Below the pieces are notes generated by a model. It was not told where the DNA came from. It saw nothing but the letters and a program-made list of their open reading frames with translations, and searched no databases. This document shows positions 11,066 to 22,181 of a stretch of 64,000 bases of DNA, piece by piece (the first letter of the stretch is position 1; every line of letters begins with the position of its first letter). This DNA comes from Isoetes taiwanensis (lineage: Eukaryota > Streptophyta > Lycopodiopsida > Isoetales > Isoetaceae). The DNA is taken from assembly GCA_021234155.1 (NCBI GenBank), contig JAJEKV010000005.1:1997294-2061293 (forward strand), given 5' to 3'. The translations under genes and the position numbers were made by a program.

Positions 11066-11775
11066 CCCACAGCTTATCCTTAAGGTCAAAGGTCAGCAGT
11101 CTTCTGCAAAGCCCCATGCGAAGGACGCTACCCCACTGTTGCGTACCTGTACCTGTGTAATAAGACAGGAAGGGGGAAGTTCAGGCCTGAGGATTACTAC
11201 CCTGCAGGCAAAATGACCAGCTTGACATCCACTGAAAACGAGGACGAGATACTTATGAATTGTGTGAACGATGAAGATGACGTAGAGTATTTTCAGAACA
11301 GCAGAGTGTTTCGAATTAGTATGTTCAAGTTAAAAGATGTTTACGTTTACATCTCAGAGAACAACAAACTTGGTTACGTAAGCGTGCATTGTTCCCTCTG
11401 TCCTTCTTGCCTTTTTCGTATAAATTTATATTGATTGACGGACTAATTAAGCATCCTTACTACAGGATATAGTGGACATCCTGTCTTCAGTAACTTTTTG
11501 TGACGAGAGAGTCATGGTCAAAGGCTTATGGTACCTACGTGCTAAGGAGGACGTAAGAAAGAGAGCGAACCTGAAGAGGAGGAGGAGGAGGAGGAGGAGG
11601 AGGAGGTGGTAATGACAGGGAAGGGTAAGAGGAAAACCTTGGTTGTGAAAACGTAGGCTACAAAAAAATCTAAGACCACAAAAGCTTTGACAATCGAAGA
11701 CTCGGCAGAAGCACTTCAAATGGCTCCTGGTGCAGATATTGTTTTAGAAGAAGAAGAGATTTTAACGTCACGCCA
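11066..11775 (+). pseudogene. Second copy of the BAH-like gene, 5' part
   Basis: The acceptor TTTTGCAG precedes 11,066. Exon 1 runs to 11,377 with donor GTAAGC and ATG at 11,213, encoding the same MTSLTSTENEDEILMNC start as the copy at 4.57 kb. The intron (11,378-11,465) contains one array palindrome at about 11,417. Exon 2 starts at 11,466 in phase 0 with DIVDILSSVTFCDERV and continues to VKGLWYLRAKED, with a possible donor GTAAG at 11,553. In the next frame there follows an acidic tract of about a dozen Glu codons (a GAG repeat at 11,573-11,606). A TAG at about 11,655 and the SINE-like piece after 11,890 interrupt it. This copy keeps a different exon 2 from the first copy. Confidence 0.45.
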
Positions 11776-11819
11776 CAAGGCAGCGTCCTATCGGACATGT
11801 GACACTTTACAACACACCC

Positions 11820-11885
11820 AGATGGGTCCTGCCCCCACCACTTTACATTGCTGAAGTGGGTCCTTCCCCCACCAACTTTACATTG
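11820..11885 (+). repeat. Two tandem ~32-bp units
   Basis: TGGGTCCTGCCCCCACCA and TGGGTCCTTCCCCCACCA each lead into ACTTTACATTGC, two units in a row with one inserted A. Confidence 0.8.
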
Positions 11886-11894
11886 CATGGCCAC

Positions 11895-11970
11895 TTTCAC
11901 AACGAGGCGTTGAACCCGTGACCTTGGGTATGGCAGTTTAAAACCCTCAGACAGGTCAAGTGCTATCTTA
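11895..11970 (-). mobile_element. tRNA-derived SINE-like fragment
   Basis: The minus strand has GGTCACGGGTTCAACGCC. Its GGTTCAACGCC fits the pol III B box (GGTTCRANNCC), with an A-box-like segment about 40 bp before it. Related pieces occur at 16,592 and 54,156. No 3' tail or target duplication was identified. Confidence 0.4.
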
Positions 11971-11989
11971 AAAAGGGTTTATGAAACAA

Positions 11990-12459
11990 AATTTTTAAAG
12001 CAAACCATATCACTAATACTGAGCATGATTAAGAGGCCACTGAAAAACGAGAATGGGGTCAGAATGCTTCAGGTGAGGAAGTTGTACGCTGCACATGTGG
12101 CTATATTGAAGCAGAGAATGCGAGGAAATCCACATGCCCATGTGTCGCCTCTTGTTGTTATGGTGGATAGAATGCAGATCCAAGAGTTGAGGCAGTACAG
12201 GAAGGCTGACTTCGAGGACTACACTTATTATGTTTTCGGTGGTACACACAGTTATAAGGCAAGGAAAGAGCTATCTAAAGAAGAAAGCAGTAACGAGGTT
12301 TGGAAGAGTGTGGAGGCCCATATATACATGGGGTTGACAGACGCAACCACAACCTCGGCAATGATTTCAGGTTGAAGATGAGACTTATAGATAAAATCTG
12401 CTTCATGCACAGAGAGAATATCTTCACCATTGATAGTTCACTTGGCAAAGGTGCATGAC
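11990..12459 (+). pseudogene. ParB/sulfiredoxin-like domain exon
   Basis: The frame is open from about 11,990; the first ATG is 12,025. The core reads VVMVDRMQIQELRQYRK, then YYVFGGTHSYKARKEL. This matches the ParB-like fold pattern of an I-x-E-L helix followed by G-G-x-H-x-x-x-A. The family includes nucleases, CTP-binding partition proteins and sulfiredoxin. In bacteria and phages ParB-like domains are often fused to DNA methylases. The frame ends with TGA at 12,373, or is spliced at CAG/GTTGAAG just before it. A second frame, IDKICFMHRENIFT, continues to 12,459. It lies downstream of the BAH-like exons on the same strand, so it may be the C-terminal part of that gene. The function is inferred from motif shape only. 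Confidence 0.4.
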
Positions 12460-12544
12460 TCTCACACTACAACCCCAACATTTGGTCCATGGCTGAAAAC
12501 AACAGTAAAAATAAAATAGGGGTTGTTATTTTGAAGATTTGAAA

Positions 12545-12785
12545 AAAAACATACACGTAGTTATACGGAGGTGTGGTTTTCTAAGGATATGCTGGTTTTT
12601 CTTAAGTAGCCGTAGTTTTTTATTAAGATGTCTGGTTTCCTAAGGATGTGTCGTTTCTTCTTTAAGGATGTGTTGTTTTCTCACGTGGTATGGTTTTTTG
12701 AAGGGATATTTTTTTTAGGTGGTGTTTTTTAAGGTAGTGTTTTTTTAAGGCGTGGTTTTTTATGGTTTTCTAAGGATCCATGTAT
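12545..12785 (+). repeat. Degenerate T/G-rich short repeat
   Basis: About ten imperfect units around AAGGATGTGTTGTTTTC / AAGGTAGTGTTTTTT lie in tandem. They contain no frame and no clear secondary structure. Confidence 0.6.
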
Positions 12786-14640
12786 GACCAAGTTGTTCAC
12801 ATGCCATTACTGCAACAAAATGGCAGCGTACAAGAGCTATATGCATGCTTGATACACTTCACTAGCATTTGACTCCATACATGGGTGTGTGTGAGCTTGT
12901 AGAACGTGAAACTTGAAGATATCCATTACTTGGCATCTTGTAGAAGACACATTGATATGAAGAACCAAAGATGGACACTAGTTTGGCATCATATAAACAT
13001 TTCTTGAAGGACCTTTGATCACCTAAGCATCTTCAACACGAAGTCAAAAGTTGAATCACCCCAAAGTTAAAGTTTGGAAGACCACTCAAAATTCAATGGT
13101 ACTTTGCATGATTCAAGCTTTTGCCATGATGTTACTTCTTAAGGCATGATTTGCTATTTCTCAAGGCTTTACTTTCCACCCAAAAAAAATCATCTCTTAT
13201 ACATCATTTTCTCCCCTTTCATACACCATTGCCATTTGTCGAGACCAAAGTTAGCAAAACCATTTTTCCTAGTCAAAAGTACACCATTCATCCATCACAC
13301 ATGGAAAATTGCTAAAATTCCATCCAATTTAGGCATTTCTAACGTCCAAAACCATATGCTCTCTCTAAAAAAACAAAGATAGAGAGAGAAAGTACACCTT
13401 TGACATGACATTCCTAGAAACGGCAAAAAATTGGCCTAAAAATCTCAAAATCCAAGCATCATTCTGCATACATGTCAAAGGTTCCATTATATCACCCCCA
13501 CGTCATCACCATGTCATATCCATGTCACAAAAAGTTTTTGACTAGGAGAAACATTGTGTGCTTCTTGCCACATCACCACCCTCACATTGCCATGTCACTC
13601 GTTGCTTGCCAAGTCATCACCTTTGTTGCCAGATCACCCATCCGTAGCCATTCTTGCCCTAAAAACAAAAAATCCTTATAACGGAGGATTCAATAGTTAG
13701 ATAGGGAAACCTGGCTCCAACAAAGTGGGGGGCAGGAGGGGGGCATTAGCATACGGCCTCTAGGAGGAGCGCTCCCAAGAAAGGCTACCTTGGCAATCTT
13801 TTTGGATTCCGCCTTCTGGGGTCTGGCTTCTCCCCTCTGATGAGGCAGCCACACAAAGTCCTGGCCTTGTTCGACTTGGGGAAGGCAGCCAGCTCCTTAA
13901 GTTTTTGAAGATCCCTCTATTCTATCCCTTGCCAAACTCTTCTACCAAAAATTCCAAAGGTTACTTGCATAAAATCGTAGTCATTATGTCCAAGTTACCA
14001 ATATCTTTCCATGTCATCCAAAATTTGCCAACATCACTCAATGAAAAAAACAAAGATATACATCTTTTCATTTTTGGCCTAGTCAAAACTCGACCCTGCT
14101 TATTTGGAATGCCATATCAGCAATTGAAGTGCCACGTCATCTTTTCCATGCTATTTTTGTTGGTGCCACAAGGGTAACGGCATGCTCCGCCAAATCCTGG
14201 CCACGTGTGGCAGCCCATAACGTAAGCCCTACATTTTTTGAATCGAGATGGAGACAAACACTCCCGAGACTTTGCATAGGGTGTGGTTTGGGGCCTATGC
14301 ATCTTTGTGATGAAGCATAGTTATTATGCTTGCTTCTCTAAACCCTAGAAGGCTCTTTCTTTGCTACTTATTGAAATCTGTGTGAACCAACTCTGTGCAC
14401 TGTTTATACTTAATTGGCAAGAGCACTGTCTATAAGGATGCTATCTCTTAGCCAAATTTCATCATTATGCTTTTGATACATGTTTTGACATATTCTACTA
14501 GTCAAATGCTCTTGAGATAAGCTCCTTGTGTTCAGTTTCATTTTCATTTTCCTTCTTTTTTTTTGCATTGTGTGTATTCTGCTTTCGTAAGTTACGTGGG
14601 TTTAAGTGGCAGAGGTCACGTGGGCCAGTTCTGGTCCATG
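12786..14640. other. Spacer without recognisable gene
   Basis: Pyrimidine-rich on plus, with short chance frames only. Repeated CATGTCA / CACATCACC words at 13,470-13,640 form a loose cluster. I see no splice-supported exon and no transposon ends. Confidence 0.5.
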
Positions 14641-14672
14641 GATCAGGAATGGTCCCAGGGACAGGTCTAGTG

Positions 14673-15562
14673 TTAAAAGACCTCTATGTAGCGTTATTGT
14701 ACCCTTTTCTGGGTGGCTTTAGCCACTAAAAAGCACTACAAATATGCAAACCAACGCTCGCGGTATAAATTTATACAATGGAGGTGGTCTGCTTGGTATA
14801 AATTTATACCGACAAAGGGTTGAGCGGTATGAATTTATACCATTCATCTTCTCTCAGTATTGATTTATCCTGATGCAGAACTCCCATGGTTTAAATTTAT
14901 ACCGAAAGCCACTAAGCCGGTATAATTTCTGCATCGGTATAAACTTATATCGTGTGAGTACGGGCGGTATAAATTTATACTGTTTAACAATTTGTCGGGA
15001 TAAATTTATACCATCCATGTTCTCTCGGTATAAATTTATACCGAGGCAGAACTCTCGCGGGTTAAATTTATACCGAGCGATCACCTTCACTGTATAAATT
15101 TATACCGAGGGAGTGACGCCTCGGTATAAATTCATACCAATAGAACATCGATAGAAGAACATTAAAGAGATTGAAAGATATACAGAAATACAAAGGTCCA
15201 GGTTGGAGACTTACGTGGCCATGTCCGTATGGAATTGCTTATAGCTATTCGGAGGAGCAAATAGGCGTGAGTATATAAGACGGATCGCGAGCGCCTTCGA
15301 ATCCAAACAGCGTATACAGGAAATGGACATCATGCTCCCGCCGCCCTTAAGTACTTCTGATATGTGCGTTTTCGTATAGCAGTTTTTCATAACATTTCGT
15401 ATACGGTAATCTGAACTTCTCCTATAAATTTATACCATCTCTGTATAAATTTATACAATTTCGTATGTCTTGTGCTTCTGTTTCGTATAAATTTATCCCG
15501 TTCGGTATAAATTTATACTGTCGGCGTCAACCTGCTCATAATGGCCGATGAAAAGAGCGCGT
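14673..15562 (+). repeat. Palindrome-array promoter module, copy B
   Basis: Direct copy of 4,791-5,689, starting at the TTAA at 14,673 after GGGACAGGTCTAGTG. About ten palindromes lie at 14,761-15,140, one fewer than copy A because of a deletion near 14,925. Four more lie at 15,420-15,515, with the TATA box between the clusters. It ends with ATG at 15,541 (MADEKSAS). The similarity to copy A stops there, and no DUF7869 gene follows. Confidence 0.8.
15272..15279 (+). promoter_or_regulatory. TATA box of the copy B module
   Basis: TATATAAG is at the same place as the TATA box of copy A, about 265 bp before the ATG at 15,541. Confidence 0.4.
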
Positions 15563-16238
15563 CTCCTATATATCCAGAGTTGTTTCCAAGAGGTTCTATA
15601 ACCTACATGCATGCACAATACTTAACGCGATCTTGTCCACTGAAGTGGCTTGATCTGAACCGGGAGTAGATATATATATAGGAGCCTCATTCTTGTCGAA
15701 CCATTTCGGCTCAATGCTAGTCTTGAGCCTTCTAGGCATTTGTCTCGTCTACGTATATTTTAGGCCACGCCACCATATAAGCGTATCTTAATAGCCTTGT
15801 ATACCTTAGTGTGGAGAAGGGAACATGGCTAAGTCATTATATAATATAACTTAGCCAACCTTAGGTATGGAATCATTTCCACATTGTTCCATCTTATTGG
15901 CAACCCGCCACATGGATGCAACCTATTGGAGCCGCATGGCGTGACATAGACCCAAGCTTAGTAATGGTCAAACCCTAATTTTAGGCCATTTTTCAGCTTC
16001 AATAGTCCTGGAACCCTGTTCGTGCTCGAAACTCCATTTTGAGAATTGTCTGCTGCAGTATAGCATAACACAGCAGCCCCAAGAGAGGCGCTTTCTTGAT
16101 ACATTTCTTGACAAACACAAAGTGTTAGGCATTATTTCATGAACATCAAGTGTAAGTGACATTAAATGTGTCTAGCTACATGTCATCCTTACAAATGGCC
16201 CATGACTCCACCTTCTCTGTATTTTCCATAAGGTTTTT
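15563..16238. other. Unassigned unique sequence
   Basis: The first 40 codons after ATG 15,541 stay open to a TAG near 15,668, with no known domain. Beyond that I see no gene or repeat. Confidence 0.4.
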
Positions 16239-16240
16239 AC

Positions 16241-16337
<97 letters not shown>
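16239..16337 (+). repeat. (TTA)n microsatellite, 99 bp
   Basis: An uninterrupted trinucleotide array of about 33 units. The poly-Leu and poly-Asn frames across it are artefacts of the repeat. Confidence 0.97.
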
Positions 16338-16591
16338 GAAGGACGTCAATCTATTCACCATCATATTATGAGTACAACGTCTACATCACGTTCTATGTAT
16401 CACATGGAAGCTAATCCACTACCTAGCTATGATACATTATGCTAGAAGCTGCTTTGAAAGTGATTATCTAGTAATAGCCGCGATACCTTATATTAGAAGC
16501 TATTTTGCAAATGATTATCTCGTACATATAAAGCATGTGATTATTTAGTACATATGGCAGGTTTAAGATCTCTATTGCATGACAGATTGAT

Positions 16592-16650
16592 CATACTTGA
16601 ACCCGTGACCTCAGACAATGGATTTTAAGGTCCCTATTACTAGATCGATG
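16592..16650 (-). mobile_element. SINE-like fragment left of the DNA transposon
   Basis: The minus strand carries GGTCACGGGTTCAAGTAT (B-box-like) and, upstream of it, a GATCTAGTA stretch resembling an A box. The same type of sequence flanks the transposon on the right (54,156-54,225) in the same orientation. Confidence 0.35.
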
Positions 16651-16971
16651 TTGGGGGTAAAAGCATGAAAGGGTGTACGTACATCGTACTGAATTGAAGG
16701 ACGAATTTGTGCTTTATTGGGGTACATTTTAGATGTACATCAAGATACTATGGTTTGTCGTTTTGTGTCAGATATGCAATGATTGCAAGATCATCCCTGA
16801 CATTCCCCCCGAAATTCTTGGTTAACCACCGAACCACCGAACCAATTCGAATGGATCCATCCCTCCCTTTCCGAAATTCCCCCCTTTCACAGGACGAACA
16901 CCGAACGAATTCCAGAAGCAAACACATGCCAATTGAATCTACAAGAAATACAAATCAATTTCAATCTGTTC

Positions 16972-19643
16972 ATGGAGGGTGAGAATTCCAATGGAAGTGA
17001 TGGTTCTAAGTGCAAGTATGCCGACATTGGCCAGTGTTATGCCACAAAACAAATAAAGCAGCGTGTTGACAGGTCGGTGGATTGCATCCTTAATTGCTGC
17101 CAAACGCTTCGTCCAGATCAAAGATTAGTTTTTTGTGATCGTTTGTTGCAAGATGACCGGCTTTTTTCTGTTTTCGAACCTGTAATTGGAAATCCTTCCG
17201 AAGTTATTGTTATGAAATCAATGATCAGAAACTTGAAAGATGGGCTTCAAGAAGTAAAGTCTGCTAATAGCAAAGATAAATTGGCTGCAAAAACATTCAC
17301 TGTTATCAATGATTGTTGGAAAAAAAGGAGATATAAACAAGAATGTTTCTTCAAAATTGCTAAAGATACAGCCAAGAAATTTATCCAAAGCTGCAGCAAG
17401 AAGGAAGATAATGTCATTAAGTGGAGCAAATGTATGAGCTTTGGCAGGAAGGATGCCAAGATCAAATAGAATTGATGATTCAATCAAATGTCAGGTTCAT
17501 GAATTTTGGCTTGACAATACCAAAGTTTCACCAAAGGTTAGAGATGTCATGAAGAGGAGAACACAAGCAATACAATACCTTGATATCTCACAGGTTTGCT
17601 CTTGTAATTGAATCAATTCAGTTTTGGAGATTATGTTTTCTTCCAAAATTCTTTCATGACTTTCTTACGTACATTCTAGTTACGTTCGAAAGTGACTGTT
17701 AATGAATACACATGGTTTTCATGAAATGTATTGCATTTTACATTGTTTACATTTATACATTGTTTACATAGTAGCAGAAATCTTGCAGTGATGTGCTATT
17801 AGGTACTTTTGAGATGTACATCCATTAACACTTACATGTCCATGCAGCTGCATTTACATGTACTTGAATATCAAAATTACATCATTTTTACATTTTAGTG
17901 TACTTTCAAGTAATGAAGCCAAACAAATCAGACATATGTACATTAGTTGTACTAATATTATAACATTAATGTGATGTACTAATATTGGAACATTAATTAG
18001 ATGTACATTAGATGTACACTGGATGTACATTGGATGTACAGTAACAGATCAGTGGAACTGTTGGCTGTACATTAGATGTACTGATGTACATTAGATGTAC
18101 ATGAGATGTACAGTAACAGATCAGTGGAACTGTTGGATGGACATTTTATGTACATAGAACATACATTGTACAATAGTATAGTTCAATACTCTTTTGGCAT
18201 CTGGTTGCCGACATCATTTTGCTAACATGGTCTTTAATGCTTTTGTTATTGCAGTCTGAGCTTTATCAACAGTTTGTATATCAGAATCCTGATACCAAAA
18301 TTCGCCTTCGACAGTTCAAGTATCTGAAACCTGATTGCATAAGGAAATTGAAGGAGAGAAACACATGTTGTTGTGTCAAACATGAGCAAGCAGATCTGTA
18401 CAGAAAGGCCTTCAATGATATGAGGAGATCCCTACATGTTAATTGCACTTGCTTTGCTGTCACGCGGTTAATACGTGCATCCCAAAAAAACAATGGAGTA
18501 TGTCAAGCAAACAAGAAGACTTTTGATAATGTTAGTATCTTGTGGAGGTCAACAGTTTGCGAGAAATATGTGACGGATGAATGGCATAAACTAAAATGCA
18601 TCAAAGGCGAATGTGATGAATGTAGAGTGAAGAAATTAGACATATGTCCAAACGAGGAAGATGGAATTCAGAATGTGGACTGGCAAGTATATGCATATGT
18701 CAATGAGCCATCCAAAAAAGGTACACCCAGAAGGCTTAGATTAGTTGATCAGAATGACAAAGCATTTATTTTGTTAAAGAACATGAAAAATCAGCTTGCT
18801 AAGTTTACAGATCATAACTTTACAGCACACTGGCAGAGCAAACAGTTTAAAAGATGTGTTGAGAAACTCCCAGATAATAGTGTGTTGTCTGTTGTTGACT
18901 TTGCAGAGAACTACACATTGAAACCAGGGACAGAAGTGCAATCCGAGCATTGGAATTCTGATCAAATTAGTATTTTGGTCCATATTTCAATGATGAAAAT
19001 AGAAGGTAAGCTTAAAAAAATAGTGCATTTCTATGTTTCAGATGACAGGAAGCATGCCACTCATTTTGTGCAACATTGGTTTTAAATTACATTTGAGGTG
19101 GCTTAAGAATAATGGAGGTGGACACATAAACCTTCATTATGTATGGTCGGATGGTTGTGCATCTCAATTCAAATCTGCACGGGCATGGTATGGAATCTGT
19201 AGATACCATGTTGAAAATAAAATTCGAATGGGAAAGGCACACATGATGGCGAGGCTGGTATAGCAAAGTTGTGGCTTGAGAGCGAGCAGAGAAAACAAAA
19301 TGGCATGCCAGTGACAGGTGCAGAAACAGCTTGTGCAGTTTTAAGGGCCAAGGAATCGGATTGTGAAAGGGTGTTTTAGGAGGTTGGAAAAACAGATGTG
19401 AACAGGCAGCAAACATTCAATTGCAAGACTTTACCTGGTACTCAGCAGATACATTCTGTGTCAACTATAAACCCAGCAGATCCAACAAAGTTGCTATGCA
19501 GACCACTCTCGTGCTTTTGTGATGCTTGCATTAACTTCAATTGGTTGAATTGTGAGAATATTAAACATTGTGGAGAATGGTCTCTAAAAAGTTTGGAGCC
19601 CATAGATCATATTGCCTCTCGTGTTGAAGCTGAAAATGATGTG
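16972..19643 (+). pseudogene. DDE-type transposase gene, N-terminal and catalytic part
   Basis: ATG 16,972 (MEGENSNG) or in-frame ATG 16,933. The first block runs to 17,469, basic and Cys-containing. After a frame change, RIDDSIKCQVHEFW leads to a donor at 17,593/94. An intron with TGTACA repeats ends at TTGCAG 18,254, and the phase 0 join gives ...DISQ/SELYQQF. The next exon has a Cys cluster (NTCCCVKHEQ, CIKGECDECRVKK) and SVVDFAENYTL with EVQSEHW, the first acidic catalytic site. After a one-base shift near 19,080 comes VWSDGCASQFKSARAWYG, the second Asp. GTHDGEAGIAK follows after another shift. A TAG lies at 19,376. Coding ends at 19,643, where the LTR element begins, and resumes at 48,445. 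It would cut and paste the element; as it stands it is disrupted. Confidence 0.75.
17800..18175 (+). repeat. TGTACA / AGATGTACA cluster in the transposase intron
   Basis: More than a dozen TGTACA or TGTACAT words, many within TTAGATGTACATT, some in tandem at 17,998-18,110. One 25-bp unit containing AACAGATCAGTGGAACTG occurs twice. Confidence 0.75.
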
Positions 19644-21337
19644 TGTGACGTCCCCTACTCGTATACGGTGCACTCACCGTATACAAACAGGAGTTCATCC
19701 CCCATACCAGCTCCATGCTAATACAGGGCCCTCCACATGACACTGCAACCGTGACGGGTTCCAGTGGGAAGAGTGAAGGGGTCATTGTACCCCGTCTCCC
19801 TCAGGGCCTACCTAGCTGCGGAAGCGTAAACATACATGTCAGTGGCACATACATCAATATCCTATGACCATCACGAAGGATGGTCCTCCACATATGTGCA
19901 TAAGCAAAGATCAGCACATCACATAGGGAATCCTACCCAAGGCTCAGACTCAAAGGGATGACTGACGGCTTGGGTCACCAGAGTTCATTGCAGACAGAAT
20001 TCGTGACAATGGATTTGGCTGGCATATGAACATGGCATAGGGTTGTCCACTCCATCCGCCCTTCGCACACTTTGCAGAGTAGGCTGAAAAGTGTTGGGAC
20101 CTGACTGTAGCCCGCCGGATGCATAGCCAAAAGGGCTATTCCTGGGTTCATCCTCCCAGTTCCGATGGGGCAGGTAGAGATCCCTCCCTCCAGAGATCTA
20201 ACATGCTGACTCAAGGTGACTAGAGGGCCACTGCCCTTATTCGACTGAACCCACTGGAAAGTGAACACCACTCCACGGGTGTCGAGCCCATGCCTTGCCC
20301 GCGCGCAGTGGCAAGCCATTAGACCTAATCACAATGATCCCTGGTAGGCTTTACACACCAGAGGGATCGTTCAAGAGTCAGAACATGAACCTCCTTGTTA
20401 GCCAGTCTGGCCCCTTCACCCACAACCAGGTGTGGTTCTTGTACACAGGCCGAATCTATAGTGTGCTAGAGGAGGCTACTCTAGGAGCATCTACTACTAA
20501 GCTTTAGGTCTCTACCCCCCTTCCCAATACAAGGAGTTCATAGAGATACATCATCCATATACATCATAGCAGAACTAAAGAACTATATCTAATCTATATC
20601 ATAGAGTTAGGTTCTTTAGTTAGAGGCTGGTATCTAGAGATCTAGAAGGCTGCTATGGGCAATTTAATAGGCTAAACCCTCTTGATTCTATGGTGAAATA
20701 GGGTTTAGACTATCTAATTGGCCAAATACCTGATCCTTGAGTGGCTCCTCCTGACCTGAGCTCGACCATCCTGCTGAAACGCTTGAATCAAGGGAAACTA
20801 ATGCTGCAATCCTCTCGGCCGAAATGCGGGAGGCGCTTTTCGCTGAGGCGCAGCCAAAAGCGAAGTTCTAAAACCCTAGAATCAAAATTGGGCAAGTTCG
20901 GGTTTCCTACCCTATATAGACAAGGGGGTTGGCTAGGGTTTCCAATTATCCCCTTTTGGCATGTGGGATAATTGGAAATGGGCCCACTTGCCTTTAAGGG
21001 CTAGGTGGCCAAATGTGCCCACATGGAAATGTGTGCACCCAAATGTGCCCACATGGAAATGTGTGCACATTAATGAATGTGTACATTGGAGAATGTGCAC
21101 ATTAATTGCACCTATGGGTGTGGCCCACTTGGCATGAAGTGGCCATATGGGAAAATGTGCATCTAAACGAATGTGCACATTGTTTAATGTGCACATTAAT
21201 AAATGCGCACTCCTTGCACGTTGCCCCCTAGGGCTATTAGCCTAGCTACACGTTGGCGTACACGTCAGTCGGGGTGGCGGTAATGCTGGAGGCAAAGATA
21301 GTATACGCCCCGGGCGATCTTCGGCTGGAACGTCACA
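19644..21337 (-). repeat. 3' LTR (left copy), 1,694 bp
   Basis: It starts TGTGACGTCCCC and ends GGAACGTCACA. It matches 46,754-48,439 over its whole length with scattered indels. A cluster of AATGTGCACATT-type words lies at 20,998-21,205. Confidence 0.88.
20998..21205. repeat. AATGTGCACATT palindromic words in the LTR
   Basis: Tandem CAAATGTGCCCACATGGAAA units are followed by five or so variants of AATGTGCACATTAAT. The same block is at 48,108-48,302 in the other LTR. Confidence 0.7.
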
Positions 21338-21350
21338 TTCTCCCCACCTT
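21338..21350 (-). other. Polypurine tract
   Basis: AAGGTGGGGAGAA on minus directly abuts the start of the left LTR. This is the expected place for plus-strand priming of a minus-oriented element. Confidence 0.7.
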
Positions 21351-22181
21351 GAAATGATGCTGTCTGCAGCATCGTGGGTCTCCCCACCTTGGGCTCATCC
21401 TAACCTGCAATCAACCTGATACATACGATAACTACTATAATACTTAAGATTACCTTAAGGTAATATTTTTAGGACATTATCACACCCTTATATTATGAAA
21501 TAACTTATCAATTCACAACATCACTAAAACAGGTTACTCAATAATCCACTTAACATGACAATTAAGTTTATCAAAATTAAAATTAACGTCCGAGGTACTC
21601 TTCATTCCTTGCAACACATTCCAACAAAATTTGTGTTGCAAGTCTTCGTAGCTCGACCTCCTTGCCCTCCGGAGCACTCTATTGGCCTGCAGGTCGACAC
21701 TACGTTAGTACCATTTAATTATTAATAAAATTTTTGGTTATATGGTACCTATCTACATGGATGCATGGCTAATCTCCTACCAGAGGGAAGAGGGTGAATC
21801 TTCCATTATGGTCGTGGAGACAGCCTATATGCCTATATATGCGCTCATGCCTACACCCTAGTTGCCCAGCGTGGAGGATAGGTCCTTCCCGTGAAGGCCT
21901 GATTCCTCCTATCAAAGCATATATGGGGCTAGAGGTGCTTTTCCTATTAGTGCATTCCTTCATGACCTCCTTTCTCTCGAGGTCGTCTACTTCCGGTGGG
22001 GATGTAAGTAGACTTTCTAATCTACCTTCCACTTTCGCCCAAACGGAAACGGTCATGCCTACATTGACATTACACCAGCCTAGAGATCGCCGTAGTGGTC
22101 CCATCATCGGTAACAATGCATGCGACCCATACCAAGCATAGGTGGCATGCGTAGATTAATCTTAACTACACAAGAATTAAC
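21351..22181 (-). other. 3' untranslated part of the retrotransposon
   Basis: Sequence between the pol stop and the polypurine tract. The part 21,420-21,750 is AT-rich. The rest contains a frame on each strand without recognisable domains. No further gene called. Confidence 0.5.

Noticed and set aside
11447-11719. Minus-strand ORF with poly-Leu
   Set aside because: Antisense of the GAG (Glu) repeat of the plus-strand gene.
16156-16371. Poly-Leu and poly-Asn ORFs on both strands
   Set aside because: They are translations of the (TTA)n microsatellite.
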